The translations under genes were made by a program, and so were the position numbers. From contig CAZUWY010000015.1 in assembly GCA_964624395.1 (NCBI GenBank), positions 1 through 34,049 on the forward strand: a stretch of DNA of 34,049 nt, written 5' to 3'. The DNA is from UBA1046 sp964624395 (GTDB taxonomy: Bacteria > Bacillota > Clostridia > Saccharofermentanales > DTU023). The notes under the pieces are model-generated. The model did not search any database. It was not told the DNA's origin and saw only the letters and a program-made list of their open reading frames with translations. The first letter of the stretch is position 1; each line of letters begins with the position of its first letter. Positions 24,400-32,190 of this stretch are shown here, piece by piece.

Positions 24400-25800
24400 A
24401 TGTCCCTTATATCAGCATATATCATGCCCCATCCGCCATTGGCAGTTCCGGGGGTAGGCCGGGGATCGGAAAAGGAGATCCCAGCAACTATGAATTCTTT
24501 TTACAGTCTGGGTAAAGAGATAGAGAGACAAAAACCAGATGCGATAATAATTATTTCACCTCATGCAGAAACTTTTGCCGACAGTTTTCAGCTGGCCGGC
24601 GGCAGCAAAGAAGAGATGTCACTGGCTTCGTTTGGAGCAGCTTATCCCATTTTGAAAATGGAATATGATGAAGAGCTGCGAGATGCGATATATGAAATTA
24701 CCCGGGCCAGAAATATCCCCGTGCATATCGGTAAAAAAGCTTTAATATCTAAAGGAAGAGTTGACCACGGCAGCTTTGTCCCCTTGTATTTTGTGGCGGC
24801 AGCTGGGGTAAAAGAAGAGCCAAAAAAAGAAATAACACTGGCAGCCAAACTGGTAAGGCTTTCTTTTAGTGGCTTTTCCAGCCAGGTCCACCAGCAGTTC
24901 GGTATGGCGATCCGTGACGCTGTCTTGGCCAGCGATAAAAAAGTGATCGTAATTGCCAGTGGCGATTTATCTCATCGGCTGAAAAAAGATGGCCCTTATG
25001 GACTTTCGCCCAGAGCTGAAGATTTTGACCAGCATTTGACCTTAGCTTTAGCCAAAGGCGATTTTGACAGTCTGATGAGCTATGAGGACGATCTTTTAGA
25101 CGAAGTGGCGGAATGCGGCTTGCGCTCTTTCCAGATTCTGGGGGGCATCTTGGCAGGGGCAAATTTTGAACCTGAGCTTTTAAGCTATGAAGGTGTATTT
25201 GGCGTAGGTTATGCCCAGGCAGCTTTTCGCAGAATTGAATATGCCAAGGAGCATAGACAAATAAGCTGGCTTGTAGGCAAAGACCCTTATATAGCATTAG
25301 CCCGACATACGATCGAAAATTATGTCAGAACCGGTCAGGTTCCTAAGCTTAGTCAGGAGGAGGAGAAATCTTTGCCGGCTGAGATGATCTTAGAAAAGGC
25401 AGGCACATTTGTGACTTTACACAAGGAAGGTGATCTTAGAGGCTGTATCGGCACTATCTCACCGGTGCAAAAAAATATCGCCGCTGAGATTATTAGCAAT
25501 GCTATCTCCGCTGCCAGCAAGGACCCCCGCTTTTATCCTGTTCAAGAAGAGGAACTTTCTCAATTGACATACAGTGTCGATCTGCTTTTGCCGCCGGAGA
25601 AAATTGAAGGGCCTGAAGATTTAGATATCAAGCGCTACGGTGTAATTGTCAGCAGCCGCGGTAGAAGAGGACTTTTACTGCCCAATATTGAAGGTATCAG
25701 CTCTGTGAGGGAACAAATTGATATAGCCAGAGAAAAGGCTGGAATCGGTCCGGGACAAGAGATAAAATTGGAGCGTTTTGAGGTAATCCGTCATCAATAA
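24400..25800 (+). CDS. Memo-like (LigB-type) and AMMECR1 fusion protein
   Basis: A 466-aa two-domain protein of the AmmeMemoRadiSam system. Residues 1 to about 275 are a Memo/extradiol dioxygenase-like domain (IMPHPPLAVPGVG, ISPHAET, DHGSFVPLYF, ASGDLSHR) with the conserved His residues that bind metal. About residues 290-466 are the AMMECR1 domain, with LRGCIGTISP as its signature. The two are separate genes in many genomes but fused here. AAGGAGTGATCTT precedes the ATG. The radical SAM member follows immediately in the +1 frame. The biochemical role of the system remains undefined, though redox or RNA/protein modification has been proposed. Confidence 0.9.
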   Translation: MSLISAYIMPHPPLAVPGVGRGSEKEIPATMNSFYSLGKEIERQKPDAIIIISPHAETFADSFQLAGGSKEEMSLASFGAAYPILKMEYDEELRDAIYEITRARNIPVHIGKKALISKGRVDHGSFVPLYFVAAAGVKEEPKKEITLAAKLVRLSFSGFSSQVHQQFGMAIRDAVLASDKKVIVIASGDLSHRLKKDGPYGLSPRAEDFDQHLTLALAKGDFDSLMSYEDDLLDEVAECGLRSFQILGGILAGANFEPELLSYEGVFGVGYAQAAFRRIEYAKEHRQISWLVGKDPYIALARHTIENYVRTGQVPKLSQEEEKSLPAEMILEKAGTFVTLHKEGDLRGCIGTISPVQKNIAAEIISNAISAASKDPRFYPVQEEELSQLTYSVDLLLPPEKIEGPEDLDIKRYGVIVSSRGRRGLLLPNIEGISSVREQIDIAREKAGIGPGQEIKLERFEVIRHQ

Positions 25801-25828
25801 TAAGAGGACAAAGTCAGAGAAGCAAAAA

Positions 25829-26656
25829 ATAATCTGCCCGCTCTGCCACCACAGCTGCCGGCTGGCAGAAGGTGAGTCGGGTGTTTGCTTTGCCCGCATA
25901 AATGCAGATGGCATTATTATCAATAAATTTGCTGGTTTGCTGCCGGGCCTGGCTCTTGATCCGATTGAGAAAAAACCTTTGGCCAGATTTCATCCGGGCA
26001 AGAAGATTTTATCCGCTGGCGGTTTTGGCTGCAATATGCTCTGTGATTTTTGTCAAAATTATAATATTTCCAGAGTAAAAGATGACAATGTTGCTCTCAG
26101 CAGCCCCTTTTATTCAGCAAAAGAGCTGGTTCAATATGCGCTAGATTTACGGCCGAGAGGAAATATAGGGATCGCCTTTACCTATAACGAACCCCTGATA
26201 AATTTTGAATATATCGCTGAGACCTTTATCTTAGCTAGAAAAAACCAGCTTGAAACCATCTTGATTACCAATGGCAGCTTCAAAGAAGAGCCGATTAGAG
26301 AGATCTCTAAATATACCACTGCCTGGAATATCGATCTAAAATGCTTCAGGGCTGATGGCTATAGGGAACTGGCCGGAGATTTTGAGCTGGTTAAATCGAC
26401 AATTGAGATCGCTGCCCGGACGGCGCATCTGGAAGTGACCACTTTAGTGATTCCGGGATTTTCCGATGATGAAGAGGAGATGAGGGAGATGACCGGCTGG
26501 CTGGCAGGCATTAACAGGGATATTCCTTACCATATCTCACGTTATTTCCCCCGCTATAAGAGGAGCTACCCGCCGGCAACTCCGCTTGACACAATGCAAA
26601 AGCTAAAAGAGATCGCCAGCCGCAAGCTTAACACTGTTCTTTTAGGCAATGTCTGA
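25829..26656 (+). CDS. AmmeMemoRadiSam system radical SAM enzyme, start codon unclear
   Basis: A radical SAM enzyme partner of the Memo-AMMECR1 protein. The cluster motif is CNMLCDFC (CX3CX2C) within GGFGCNMLCDFCQN. The preceding CPLCHHSCRLAEGESGVC (25835-25888) is the family's N-terminal cysteine region, and DPIEKKPLARFHPG joins the two. All of this is in frame from 25787 onward, yet there is no ATG, GTG or TTG before TTG 25937, which would delete the cysteine region. I list ATA 25829 as a nominal start. Alternatives are another rare codon, a lost base, or +1 frameshifting from the upstream gene, whose TAA is at 25798-25800. GAGGA (25804-25808) is an SD without a start codon at the right distance. 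Confidence 0.85.
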   Translation: MICPLCHHSCRLAEGESGVCFARINADGIIINKFAGLLPGLALDPIEKKPLARFHPGKKILSAGGFGCNMLCDFCQNYNISRVKDDNVALSSPFYSAKELVQYALDLRPRGNIGIAFTYNEPLINFEYIAETFILARKNQLETILITNGSFKEEPIREISKYTTAWNIDLKCFRADGYRELAGDFELVKSTIEIAARTAHLEVTTLVIPGFSDDEEEMREMTGWLAGINRDIPYHISRYFPRYKRSYPPATPLDTMQKLKEIASRKLNTVLLGNV

Positions 26657-26702
26657 CAATATAAAAATAATCTGATGGAATTAGAGATTAGTTGAGGAAG
26701 AA

Positions 26703-27560
26703 ATGGAATTATTGATAGTTACCGGCAAAAGCGGAGCAGGGAAATCCCTCTCCCTGGATATCCTTGAGGATCTAAACTATTACTGCATAGATAATCTGCC
26801 TCCCCAGATTATCTTGAATTTCACTGATTTTATGAGTGAGCATGACACTATGCAAAGAAAGATTGCCTTCGGCATTGATTCCCGAAGTCAAAATATGTTT
26901 GCTGATTTTGAAAATGTGCTCTCAGATCTGGAGGAGAGAGGCTTAGATTATAAGATACTTTATCTGGACTGCAGTCCGGCTGTTTTACAAAGACGTTATA
27001 AAGAGTCCAGAAGGATTCATCCTTTGATGGTGACAGAAAATCTAAGCTTTGAGTCTGCGATCAAAAGAGAGGAGCTGTATCTGACCCCGATTAGAAGCCG
27101 TGCCTCTTATATTATTGATACAAGCTATCTGAAACCGGCACAGCTGCGTGCCAAGCTGCTGAAGCTCCTATCTGTTGATTCCAGAGATTCCATGCTCATC
27201 AATATTTATTCTTTTGGCTTTAAACATGGCCCGGTAACGGATGCGGATTTAGTCTTTGATCTGCGCTGCTTGCCGAACCCCTTCTATATTGAAGAGCTCA
27301 GGTCTTTGACCGGAAATGATCATGAAGTCAATCAATATGTGATGGGTTTTACTGAAGCTACCGGAATGCTGGAGAGGATTTTAGATTTCCTTGATTTTAC
27401 TATCCCCCTTTATATTGCGGAGGGTAAATCGCAATTGGTGATCGGCCTGGGCTGCACGGGAGGAAAGCACCGCTCGGTCACCTTTGCCAATTATCTGGCG
27501 GACGATTTGCAAAGCAAGGGTTATAAGATTATTTTAACGCACAGGGATATAGATAAATAA
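26703..27560 (+). CDS. rapZ: RNase adapter / nucleotide-binding protein RapZ
   Basis: A 285-aa P-loop protein (RapZ/YvcJ family) that binds nucleotides. In Escherichia coli it steers small-RNA decay for amino-sugar synthesis; in Firmicutes its role is less clear. The Walker A motif is GKSGAGKS (8-15), then DLNYYCIDNLPP, RRYKESRRIHPL, and the C-terminal domain with FGFKHGPVTDADLVFDLR and IGLGCTGGKHRSV. GAGGAAG precedes the ATG. Unusually for Firmicutes, yvcK and whiA do not follow; the next gene is convergent psd. Confidence 0.95.
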   Translation: MELLIVTGKSGAGKSLSLDILEDLNYYCIDNLPPQIILNFTDFMSEHDTMQRKIAFGIDSRSQNMFADFENVLSDLEERGLDYKILYLDCSPAVLQRRYKESRRIHPLMVTENLSFESAIKREELYLTPIRSRASYIIDTSYLKPAQLRAKLLKLLSVDSRDSMLINIYSFGFKHGPVTDADLVFDLRCLPNPFYIEELRSLTGNDHEVNQYVMGFTEATGMLERILDFLDFTIPLYIAEGKSQLVIGLGCTGGKHRSVTFANYLADDLQSKGYKIILTHRDIDK

Positions 27561-27574
27561 GCACAGAGGTCATA

Positions 27575-28423
27575 TCAGCTGTTGCTTTTAACAGTTGCAA
27601 TGGTTTCTCCCTGCAAAACTGGTATCTCCTGCTGAAAACTTTTTAGATATTCGGGTGCTAATTCCAGCTGGTCTTTTCTGGTCAATAAAACAATGGTAGA
27701 GCCGCCAAAACAAAAATAACCTTTTTCATCGCCTCTGCTAAAGGAAGACAGCTGATGATTGACTATTTTGCCCACCAGCAAAGCGCCAATTTCAATTTGG
27801 ATCATTTCCCCGATGTTTTCATAAAAAAGTTGCTGCCAGATACGAGAGTTTTCCTGCCAGACAGCCAATTGCTCGAGGCCGGCAGGGCTGACAGTGTGAA
27901 GCTTGCCTTTGATTTCTGTGCAGCTGCCAGATTTGCCGTCATCCATGAAGATATAGCGATGGTAGTCTTGAACCCTCAGACGGATTATTATAGCCAGTCC
28001 GTTTTCGTATGCTGCAGCAGCCATTTGATCATTGAGTAAAGTGGAGAGTGAATAATTATGCCCTTTCAGACTGAATTTAGCCTGACTGTCAATGGTCAAA
28101 ACAGAGAGCATTCCGTCAGCCGGACTGATCACAGAGCGGGCATCTCTGGCAAAGGGTCTATTTTCCGGCTTGATCTTGCGGATGAAAAAATCGTTGAAGG
28201 AACGATATTTTTCCTTTTGGTATAAAGACAGATCTATTTGGTGCTGCCGGATAAAAGGCTTAATCAGCGATTTGGAAAAAATACATTTAACTGGTAAAGC
28301 AGAGAGCTTGGAAAACCATCTCTTAGACAGGATTAAATCTAATAAAACACGGCCTGCTGAAGTCTTGTAAAGACGGTTCAGCCAGCGCTCCTGTGCAGTG
28401 CTCTGTTTAGACCCGGCAGGCAT
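27575..28423 (-). CDS. psd: Phosphatidylserine decarboxylase proenzyme
   Basis: Converts phosphatidylserine to phosphatidylethanolamine at the membrane. The proenzyme self-cleaves to form a pyruvoyl cofactor. Visible marks are SFNDFFIRKIKPENRPF and ISPADG (autoproteolysis/active-site region), a His pair around VQDYHRYIF, and FCFGGSTIVLL, where cleavage before Ser242 of GGST creates the small subunit of about 41 residues. 282 aa, type II-like. ATG 28423 lies within the last codons of pssA (17-bp overlap) and has no SD, so translation is coupled. Confidence 0.95.
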   Translation of the reverse strand: MPAGSKQSTAQERWLNRLYKTSAGRVLLDLILSKRWFSKLSALPVKCIFSKSLIKPFIRQHQIDLSLYQKEKYRSFNDFFIRKIKPENRPFARDARSVISPADGMLSVLTIDSQAKFSLKGHNYSLSTLLNDQMAAAAYENGLAIIIRLRVQDYHRYIFMDDGKSGSCTEIKGKLHTVSPAGLEQLAVWQENSRIWQQLFYENIGEMIQIEIGALLVGKIVNHQLSSFSRGDEKGYFCFGGSTIVLLTRKDQLELAPEYLKSFQQEIPVLQGETIATVKSNS

Positions 28424-29039
28424 AAATTATCATGATAATGATGCTGAGCAAAACAACTACTGGATAGAGACGCTTGGGTATTTTGGGTACCCGTACGCGG
28501 GAGATGAATAAGACAGCCGAAACAATCAGCACCAATATAAGCAAGGCATGCGACCAGGGTCTTTTTATAAGTTGTGCTATAAGCCAGGCAACCGGCAGGG
28601 ATGCTGCTATGCTGGTTACAGGAAGACCGACAAAAGATTTGCTTGTCTCACCCGCTTGAATCCGCCTAATTGCCTGGACATTAAAATAGGCAAGCCTGAC
28701 TAAGGCAGATAGTACGTAAACAAGAAAGAAGGGCAAGTAAAACCATTGAACCAGACCGCTGGCATAGAGCAAAATGGGAGGCACAAAGCCAAAATTGATT
28801 ACATCTGCCAGAGAATCCAATTCAACTCCAAAGATTATCTCATCTTCAGATCTCTTTTGTCTTCTGGCCAGAGGACCATCAAACATATCCATGAGGCCAG
28901 AAATAATAAGGCAGACCATGCCCGCATCCACATGTCCCTTGAATGTAAGCCAGACTCCTAAAATATTGGCCATGACAGCAGCTGCGGTAACGGGCAGTGC
29001 TATATTACGGTAACCAAGCGGTTTGATATCTTTGATCAT
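28407..29039 (-). CDS. pssA: CDP-diacylglycerol-serine O-phosphatidyltransferase
   Basis: Membrane enzyme making phosphatidylserine from CDP-diacylglycerol and serine, feeding psd directly downstream. About 210 aa with several membrane helices. The CDP-alcohol phosphatidyltransferase motif reads DGPLARR, then FGVELDSLAD, with the four metal-binding Asp residues; the gap between AR and G is three residues longer than the classical eight, as in some Clostridia forms by recall. The start is uncertain. ATG 29054 overlaps a TATAAT (29058-29053, minus strand), so I prefer ATG 29039. Neither has an SD, and the leader would be only a few bases. Confidence 0.93.
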   Translation of the reverse strand: MIKDIKPLGYRNIALPVTAAAVMANILGVWLTFKGHVDAGMVCLIISGLMDMFDGPLARRQKRSEDEIIFGVELDSLADVINFGFVPPILLYASGLVQWFYLPFFLVYVLSALVRLAYFNVQAIRRIQAGETSKSFVGLPVTSIAASLPVAWLIAQLIKRPWSHALLILVLIVSAVLFISRVRVPKIPKRLYPVVVLLSIIIMIIYACRV

Positions 29040-29144
29040 GACATGACTATACATTATATTGAAATTTATATCTATCCAATATTGTAAATATTCGGAATAA
29101 TTTTTTCGATTTTGCTTTTTCTCGGCTGGAGTCTGGCTATATAA

Positions 29145-29174
29145 TTGACATAATGAGAAGCGAGAGGCTAAAAT
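29145..29174 (+). promoter_or_regulatory. Promoter of tRNA-Ser(UGA)
   Basis: TTGACA (29145-29150), 18-nt spacer, TAAAAT (29169-29174). It lies about 55 bases before the mature tRNA. Confidence 0.65.
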
Positions 29175-29234
29175 GATTCTCGTGCCCTGCCAGTACTTAT
29201 CCTTACTATTCTGACCAGATCAGGATGAAAACTT

Positions 29235-29324
29235 GGAGAGTTGGTCGAGCGGCTGAAGGCACCGGTCTTGAAAACCGGAGAAGGCAATAGTCTTCCGTGG
29301 GTTCAAATCCCACACTCTCCACCA
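29235..29324 (+). tRNA. tRNA-Ser (anticodon UGA), CCA encoded
   Basis: A 90-nt class II tRNA. The acceptor stem GGAGAGT/ACTCTCC is perfect. The anticodon loop CTTGAAA (29267-29273) carries TGA, flanked by CCGGT/ACCGG. The long variable arm is AGGCAATAGTCTT, and the T loop is GGTTCAAATCC. CCA is encoded. The discriminator base is A rather than the G usual in bacterial serine tRNAs. Confidence 0.97.
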
Positions 29325-29325
29325 G

Positions 29326-29364
29326 ATATCCCTGTAATGTCCTATTTGCAGGGATATTGTTTTT
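29326..29364 (+). terminator. Terminator of tRNA-Ser(UGA)
   Basis: The perfect 9-bp stem ATATCCCTG/CAGGGATAT (29326-29334, 29349-29357) is followed by TGTTTTT. Confidence 0.9.
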
Positions 29365-29377
29365 GAAAGATAATAAT

Positions 29378-29458
29378 TTGATACCATTTAATATTCGTTT
29401 CCCATTATGCCTACAGTTGCATGCTCAACTGAGGGGTATAAATGAGAATAGGTATCAA
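29378..29458. repeat. 81-bp palindromic element downstream of the tRNA
   Basis: The ends TTGATACC/GGTATCAA (29378-29385, 29451-29458) are perfect inverted repeats. At the centre, CAGTTG/CAACTG (29414-29419, 29426-29431) forms a tight hairpin flanked by CCT/AGG. GAGGGGTATAA at its right side is partly repeated near 29497. The rest of 29365-29681 has no gene. Confidence 0.45.
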
Positions 29459-29629
29459 GGTATATGATTTCCCTTATACTTCTTGGCGTTTTTTAGAGGG
29501 GGTATAAGCGACCTTATTAAGTATCACTATACAAATCACCAAAAAGAGAATAATCGAAATAATCTTGACACCACCTAACTAGTCAACCTTAGTGATAGAT
29601 TGGCGTCTAGATATGCTGTTTTAATATAA

Positions 29630-29648
29630 TTTAAGATATTGTCTTAAA
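29630..29648 (-). terminator. Possible terminator of the toxin-antitoxin-chaperone operon
   Basis: TTTAAGA/TCTTAAA (29630-29636, 29642-29648), an AT-rich hairpin about 34 bp after the SecB-like stop, followed on the minus strand by an A/T-rich tract. Confidence 0.4.
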
Positions 29649-29681
29649 ATCTATAATCGGGAACGATTTCTACCCCAACAT

Positions 29682-30071
29682 TCAATTTGAATCTTCTACT
29701 GGGGAAAGAAGATGCATTACATTTATCACAGGCACCATTACTGCAGGTCTGCCATCTTGGCAAGAAATGGTATGGATATAGCTCCTGATAAATGGAATAA
29801 GCAAATGTAGACTCGTAAACATAATTGAGCTCTCAATATCTTCCTCATGTAATAAGCCGGTTGATGTAAAGTAACCAGCTACAGTCAACTCAATATCTGC
29901 CAGCCCTGTGACAGTCGTCTTTATCTCAACTATATGTTCATCAGGATTATCTTCAGATCTAAGGATGCTAGGATCAAATTTTATAGAGCATTGATATTCC
30001 CCTTCGTTTTCATTCCTAATATAAGAACATGAAATCACTTCGTACCCATTTAATACAAATGATGGCTTCAT
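29682..30071 (-). CDS. SecB-like chaperone of a toxin-antitoxin-chaperone module
   Basis: A 129-aa protein with the outline of a SecB-fold chaperone. It has alternating strands (EYQCSIKFDPSIL, HIVEIKTTVTGLADIELTVAGYFTSTGLL), then FTSLHLLIPFIRSYIHTISCQ and GRPAVMVPVINVMHLL. The last part matches the SecB pattern LFPYARExI then PQLxLxPVNF. In TAC modules such as HigB1-HigA1-Rv1957 of Mycobacterium tuberculosis, such a chaperone protects the antitoxin. AGGAG lies nine bases before the ATG, and the gene follows the antitoxin by 16 bp. A general SecB is not expected in Clostridia, which supports the TAC role. Confidence 0.75.
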   Translation of the reverse strand: MKPSFVLNGYEVISCSYIRNENEGEYQCSIKFDPSILRSEDNPDEHIVEIKTTVTGLADIELTVAGYFTSTGLLHEEDIESSIMFTSLHLLIPFIRSYIHTISCQDGRPAVMVPVINVMHLLSPVEDSN

Positions 30072-30087
30072 AACAACAACTCCTTAT

Positions 30088-30540
30088 TTAAGCCGTAGCT
30101 GGACTTATAATGTGTTCATAATCTAAAGGTAGGTTAAAATTTTGCTGAGGTTCAAGTTCTATTGAATAATTGGTAGCCTCGCATTTTTTTTCATTATATG
30201 CATTTACATAATTAGAAAACTGGATTATTTGTGTACCCTCTGAGTTCATGGGCTCTTCTTTAATGTGCGGCTCATATCTTAACTCTAGTTTAGCTCCCAA
30301 AGCAATGGCTATCTTCTTTAATGTCTTCAAAGTAGGGTTAGCATCGGCAGATTCAAGTTTACTCAAATCACTTCTGTTGATTTTGATTATTTTCGCTAAT
30401 TCCGCTTGCGTCAGTTTCATAGTAGCCCGAAACTCAAGGAGGGCATTAGCGATTTCAAAATCTGGCCCCCATTCCTCATAAGCAGCCCTAAATTCTTCAT
30501 CTTGCATTCTTTCTGTTAGATAGTCTTCCCTTAATTTCAT
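30088..30540 (-). CDS. HigA-like XRE antitoxin with C-terminal extension
   Basis: 150 aa. The N-terminus MKLREDYLTERMQDEEFRAA and HTH (about residues 32-88: KLTQAELAKIIKINRSDLSKL, ESADANPTLKTLKKIAIALG) are typical HigA. Residues 95-150 are an extra tail rich in Asn, Glu and aromatic residues, where TAC antitoxins carry a chaperone-addiction segment. I place the start at ATG 30540, four bases after the toxin stop and behind GGGGGA; an upstream ATG at 30573 would overlap the toxin and adds residues foreign to the family. It should repress its own promoter through the palindrome at 30945-30960. Confidence 0.85.
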   Translation of the reverse strand: MKLREDYLTERMQDEEFRAAYEEWGPDFEIANALLEFRATMKLTQAELAKIIKINRSDLSKLESADANPTLKTLKKIAIALGAKLELRYEPHIKEEPMNSEGTQIIQFSNYVNAYNEKKCEATNYSIELEPQQNFNLPLDYEHIISPATA

Positions 30541-30544
30541 CTCC

Positions 30545-30909
30545 CTATCCCCCAAATTGTTTTCTATGATCATCTCTCCTAGCCAAAGCGATTTTAATCT
30601 CCTTGTTTGGAGTTTTGCCTTGTTTTTTTAAAAACCCATGCAGGTACACAATGCTATTTTCATCATTTTTTCCATATAAAAAATATATTATTCTTGGGTA
30701 TCTCACAGCGACCTTGGTTTTTAGTTCATACAAGTCTTTTTGCAAATGCCTGACAAATGGCAATTGATCCTGCCCCCATCTAGCTTCAAGCATTTCCATT
30801 AGCCTAATCATCTTAGCTTCAAGCGTTGGATCTTGATTTTTTAACCATTCTTTAACGGGGCATGATCCGGAATCAGTTGTATAGAAGACGCTTTCAGATT
30901 ATTGCCCAT
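30545..30909 (-). pseudogene. HigB/RelE-type toxin gene, apparently frameshifted near its start
   Basis: The frame 30898-30545 encodes a HigB/Gp49-like toxin. It has FYTTDSGSCPVKEWL, a helix through MIRLMEMLEARWG, PFVRHLQKDLYELK, the strands RYPRIIYFLYGK and SIVYLHGFLKK, and KTPNKEIKIAL. This is the family's full length, but the frame opens after TAA (30901-30899) with no start codon before ATG 30811, which would remove the conserved PVKEWL region. An excellent start, ATG 30909 behind AAGGGG, reads MGNNLK in a neighbouring frame. A one-base loss around 30890-30898 (for example CTGGAAAGC to CTGAAAGC) would explain it. Translation by -1 slippage is an alternative. Confidence 0.7.
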
Positions 30910-30938
30910 TCCCATCCCCTTACGTATCCTGTAAATAC

Positions 30939-30967
30939 AATATAGTTGGTTATAACCAACACGTCAA
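30939..30967 (-). promoter_or_regulatory. Autoregulated promoter of the toxin-antitoxin-chaperone operon
   Basis: Minus strand: TTGACG (30967-30962), 17-nt spacer, TATATT (30944-30939). Sixteen of the spacer bases form the perfect palindrome GTTGGTTATAACCAAC (30945-30960), the expected operator for the HigA-like protein. Confidence 0.8.
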
Positions 30968-31402
30968 GCAATTTTCATATTGAAATTGATAAGAAATACG
31001 CTATAAGACTCAGTTCAAGTAACATCTAGCGACACTGTACATCATCTTTTTCCAAAAAGAGCGTATCTGCTTTCAGTGCAATATAATTAGGCAGTTTATA
31101 GTCTCATATAGGACTACCAACGGAATGGATAGGCACAGTAGAAAATTACATTACCTGCTAAATTATGCCTAAACGATACATATAAATCAGGCTCTGAAAA
31201 AATAGCCAAAATGCTCAAATTTAGTCTTAAACATTAAAGAAAAAATAAAACTGCAGTGAAAAATAATCAATCACTCCCCCGGGCAGCATTAAGCATACAT
31301 CTCACATTCAATGCTGCTTACTAAATCCAGAGAAATTTAGCGATTTGAAGAGCAGATAATGAAACATAGCTTACCCACGAATGATCAGTTTTTTATTTCA
31401 GG
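30968..31402. other. Intergenic region without a gene
   Basis: About 430 AT-rich bases. The only structure I see is a perfect 8-bp inverted repeat GCAGCATT/AATGCTGC (31283-31290, 31310-31317) with a 19-nt loop and no T-run. No coding potential recognised. Confidence 0.5.
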
Positions 31403-31431
31403 TTGATAGAGCTCTGGTCAAATAGTAAAGT
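31403..31431 (+). promoter_or_regulatory. Likely promoter of the superoxide dismutase gene
   Basis: TTGATA (31403-31408), 17-nt spacer, TAAAGT (31426-31431), leaving a leader of about 75 nt. Confidence 0.5.
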
Positions 31432-31510
31432 ATATTAGACGGTAGCAGATAAGATCATAATATCTGCTCAATTTATAATTCTATCGATAAAACTTACTAG
31501 GAGGAACAAG

Positions 31511-32086
31511 ATGGAACATAAACTACCAGAACTGCCCTTTGCGAAAGATGCTTTAGAGCCAGTCATTTCAGAGGAAACAATTGAATACCATTATGGTAAA
31601 CACCATCAGGCATACGTCAATAATCTCAATAATCTGATTGCAGGTACTGAGTTTGAGGATATGTCCCTGGAAGAGATTATTAAAAAATCCAGCGGTGGAG
31701 TCTTTAACAATGCCGCTCAGGTTTTCAATCACACCTTCTACTGGAATTGCTTAGCCCCAGATGCCGGTGGCGAGCCAACTGGTGAACTGGCTGCAGCCAT
31801 TGACAAAGCCTTTGGTTCTTTTGCTGAATTCAAAGAGAAATTTTCTGCTACAGCAGTCGGCACCTTTGGTTCAGGCTGGGCCTGGCTGGTCAAAAAAGAC
31901 GACGGCGAACTTGAGATTGTCAGCACCAGCAATGCCGGTACACCACTAACAGAAGGCAAAACACCCCTTTTGACCTGTGATGTCTGGGAGCATGCTTATT
32001 ATGTCGACTACAGAAATGCACGCCCTGCTTATGTAGGCAAATTCTGGGATCTGGTCAATTGGGACTTTGTCGCCAGTAATTATTAG
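31511..32086 (+). CDS. sodB: Superoxide dismutase, Fe-type
   Basis: Dismutates superoxide to hydrogen peroxide and oxygen in the cytoplasm. 191 aa with all four metal ligands: His27 (EYHYGKHH), His74 (FNHTFYW), Asp157 and His161 (CDVWEHAYYVDY). Gln70 in NNAAQVFNH is the position that marks iron enzymes, as opposed to Gln in the C-terminal half of manganese enzymes. The start is backed by AGGAGG. Presence in an otherwise anaerobic gene set points to tolerance of oxygen exposure. Single-gene unit ended by a terminator. Confidence 0.96.
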   Translation: MEHKLPELPFAKDALEPVISEETIEYHYGKHHQAYVNNLNNLIAGTEFEDMSLEEIIKKSSGGVFNNAAQVFNHTFYWNCLAPDAGGEPTGELAAAIDKAFGSFAEFKEKFSATAVGTFGSGWAWLVKKDDGELEIVSTSNAGTPLTEGKTPLLTCDVWEHAYYVDYRNARPAYVGKFWDLVNWDFVASNY

Positions 32087-32143
32087 TCTTAGCCGCAATG
32101 AGAAATCCAATTGCCAATAAATTCTAAACAAGATTAAAGATAA

Positions 32144-32180
32144 ATGAGGACTGCCCGCTTATGGACAGTCCTCATTTTTT
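32144..32180 (+). terminator. Terminator of sodB
   Basis: The perfect 10-bp stem ATGAGGACTG/CAGTCCTCAT (32144-32153, 32166-32175) is followed by TTTTT. The SD of the next gene (GGAGTG) starts right after the T-run. Confidence 0.9.
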
Positions 32181-32190
32181 GGAGTGAACA

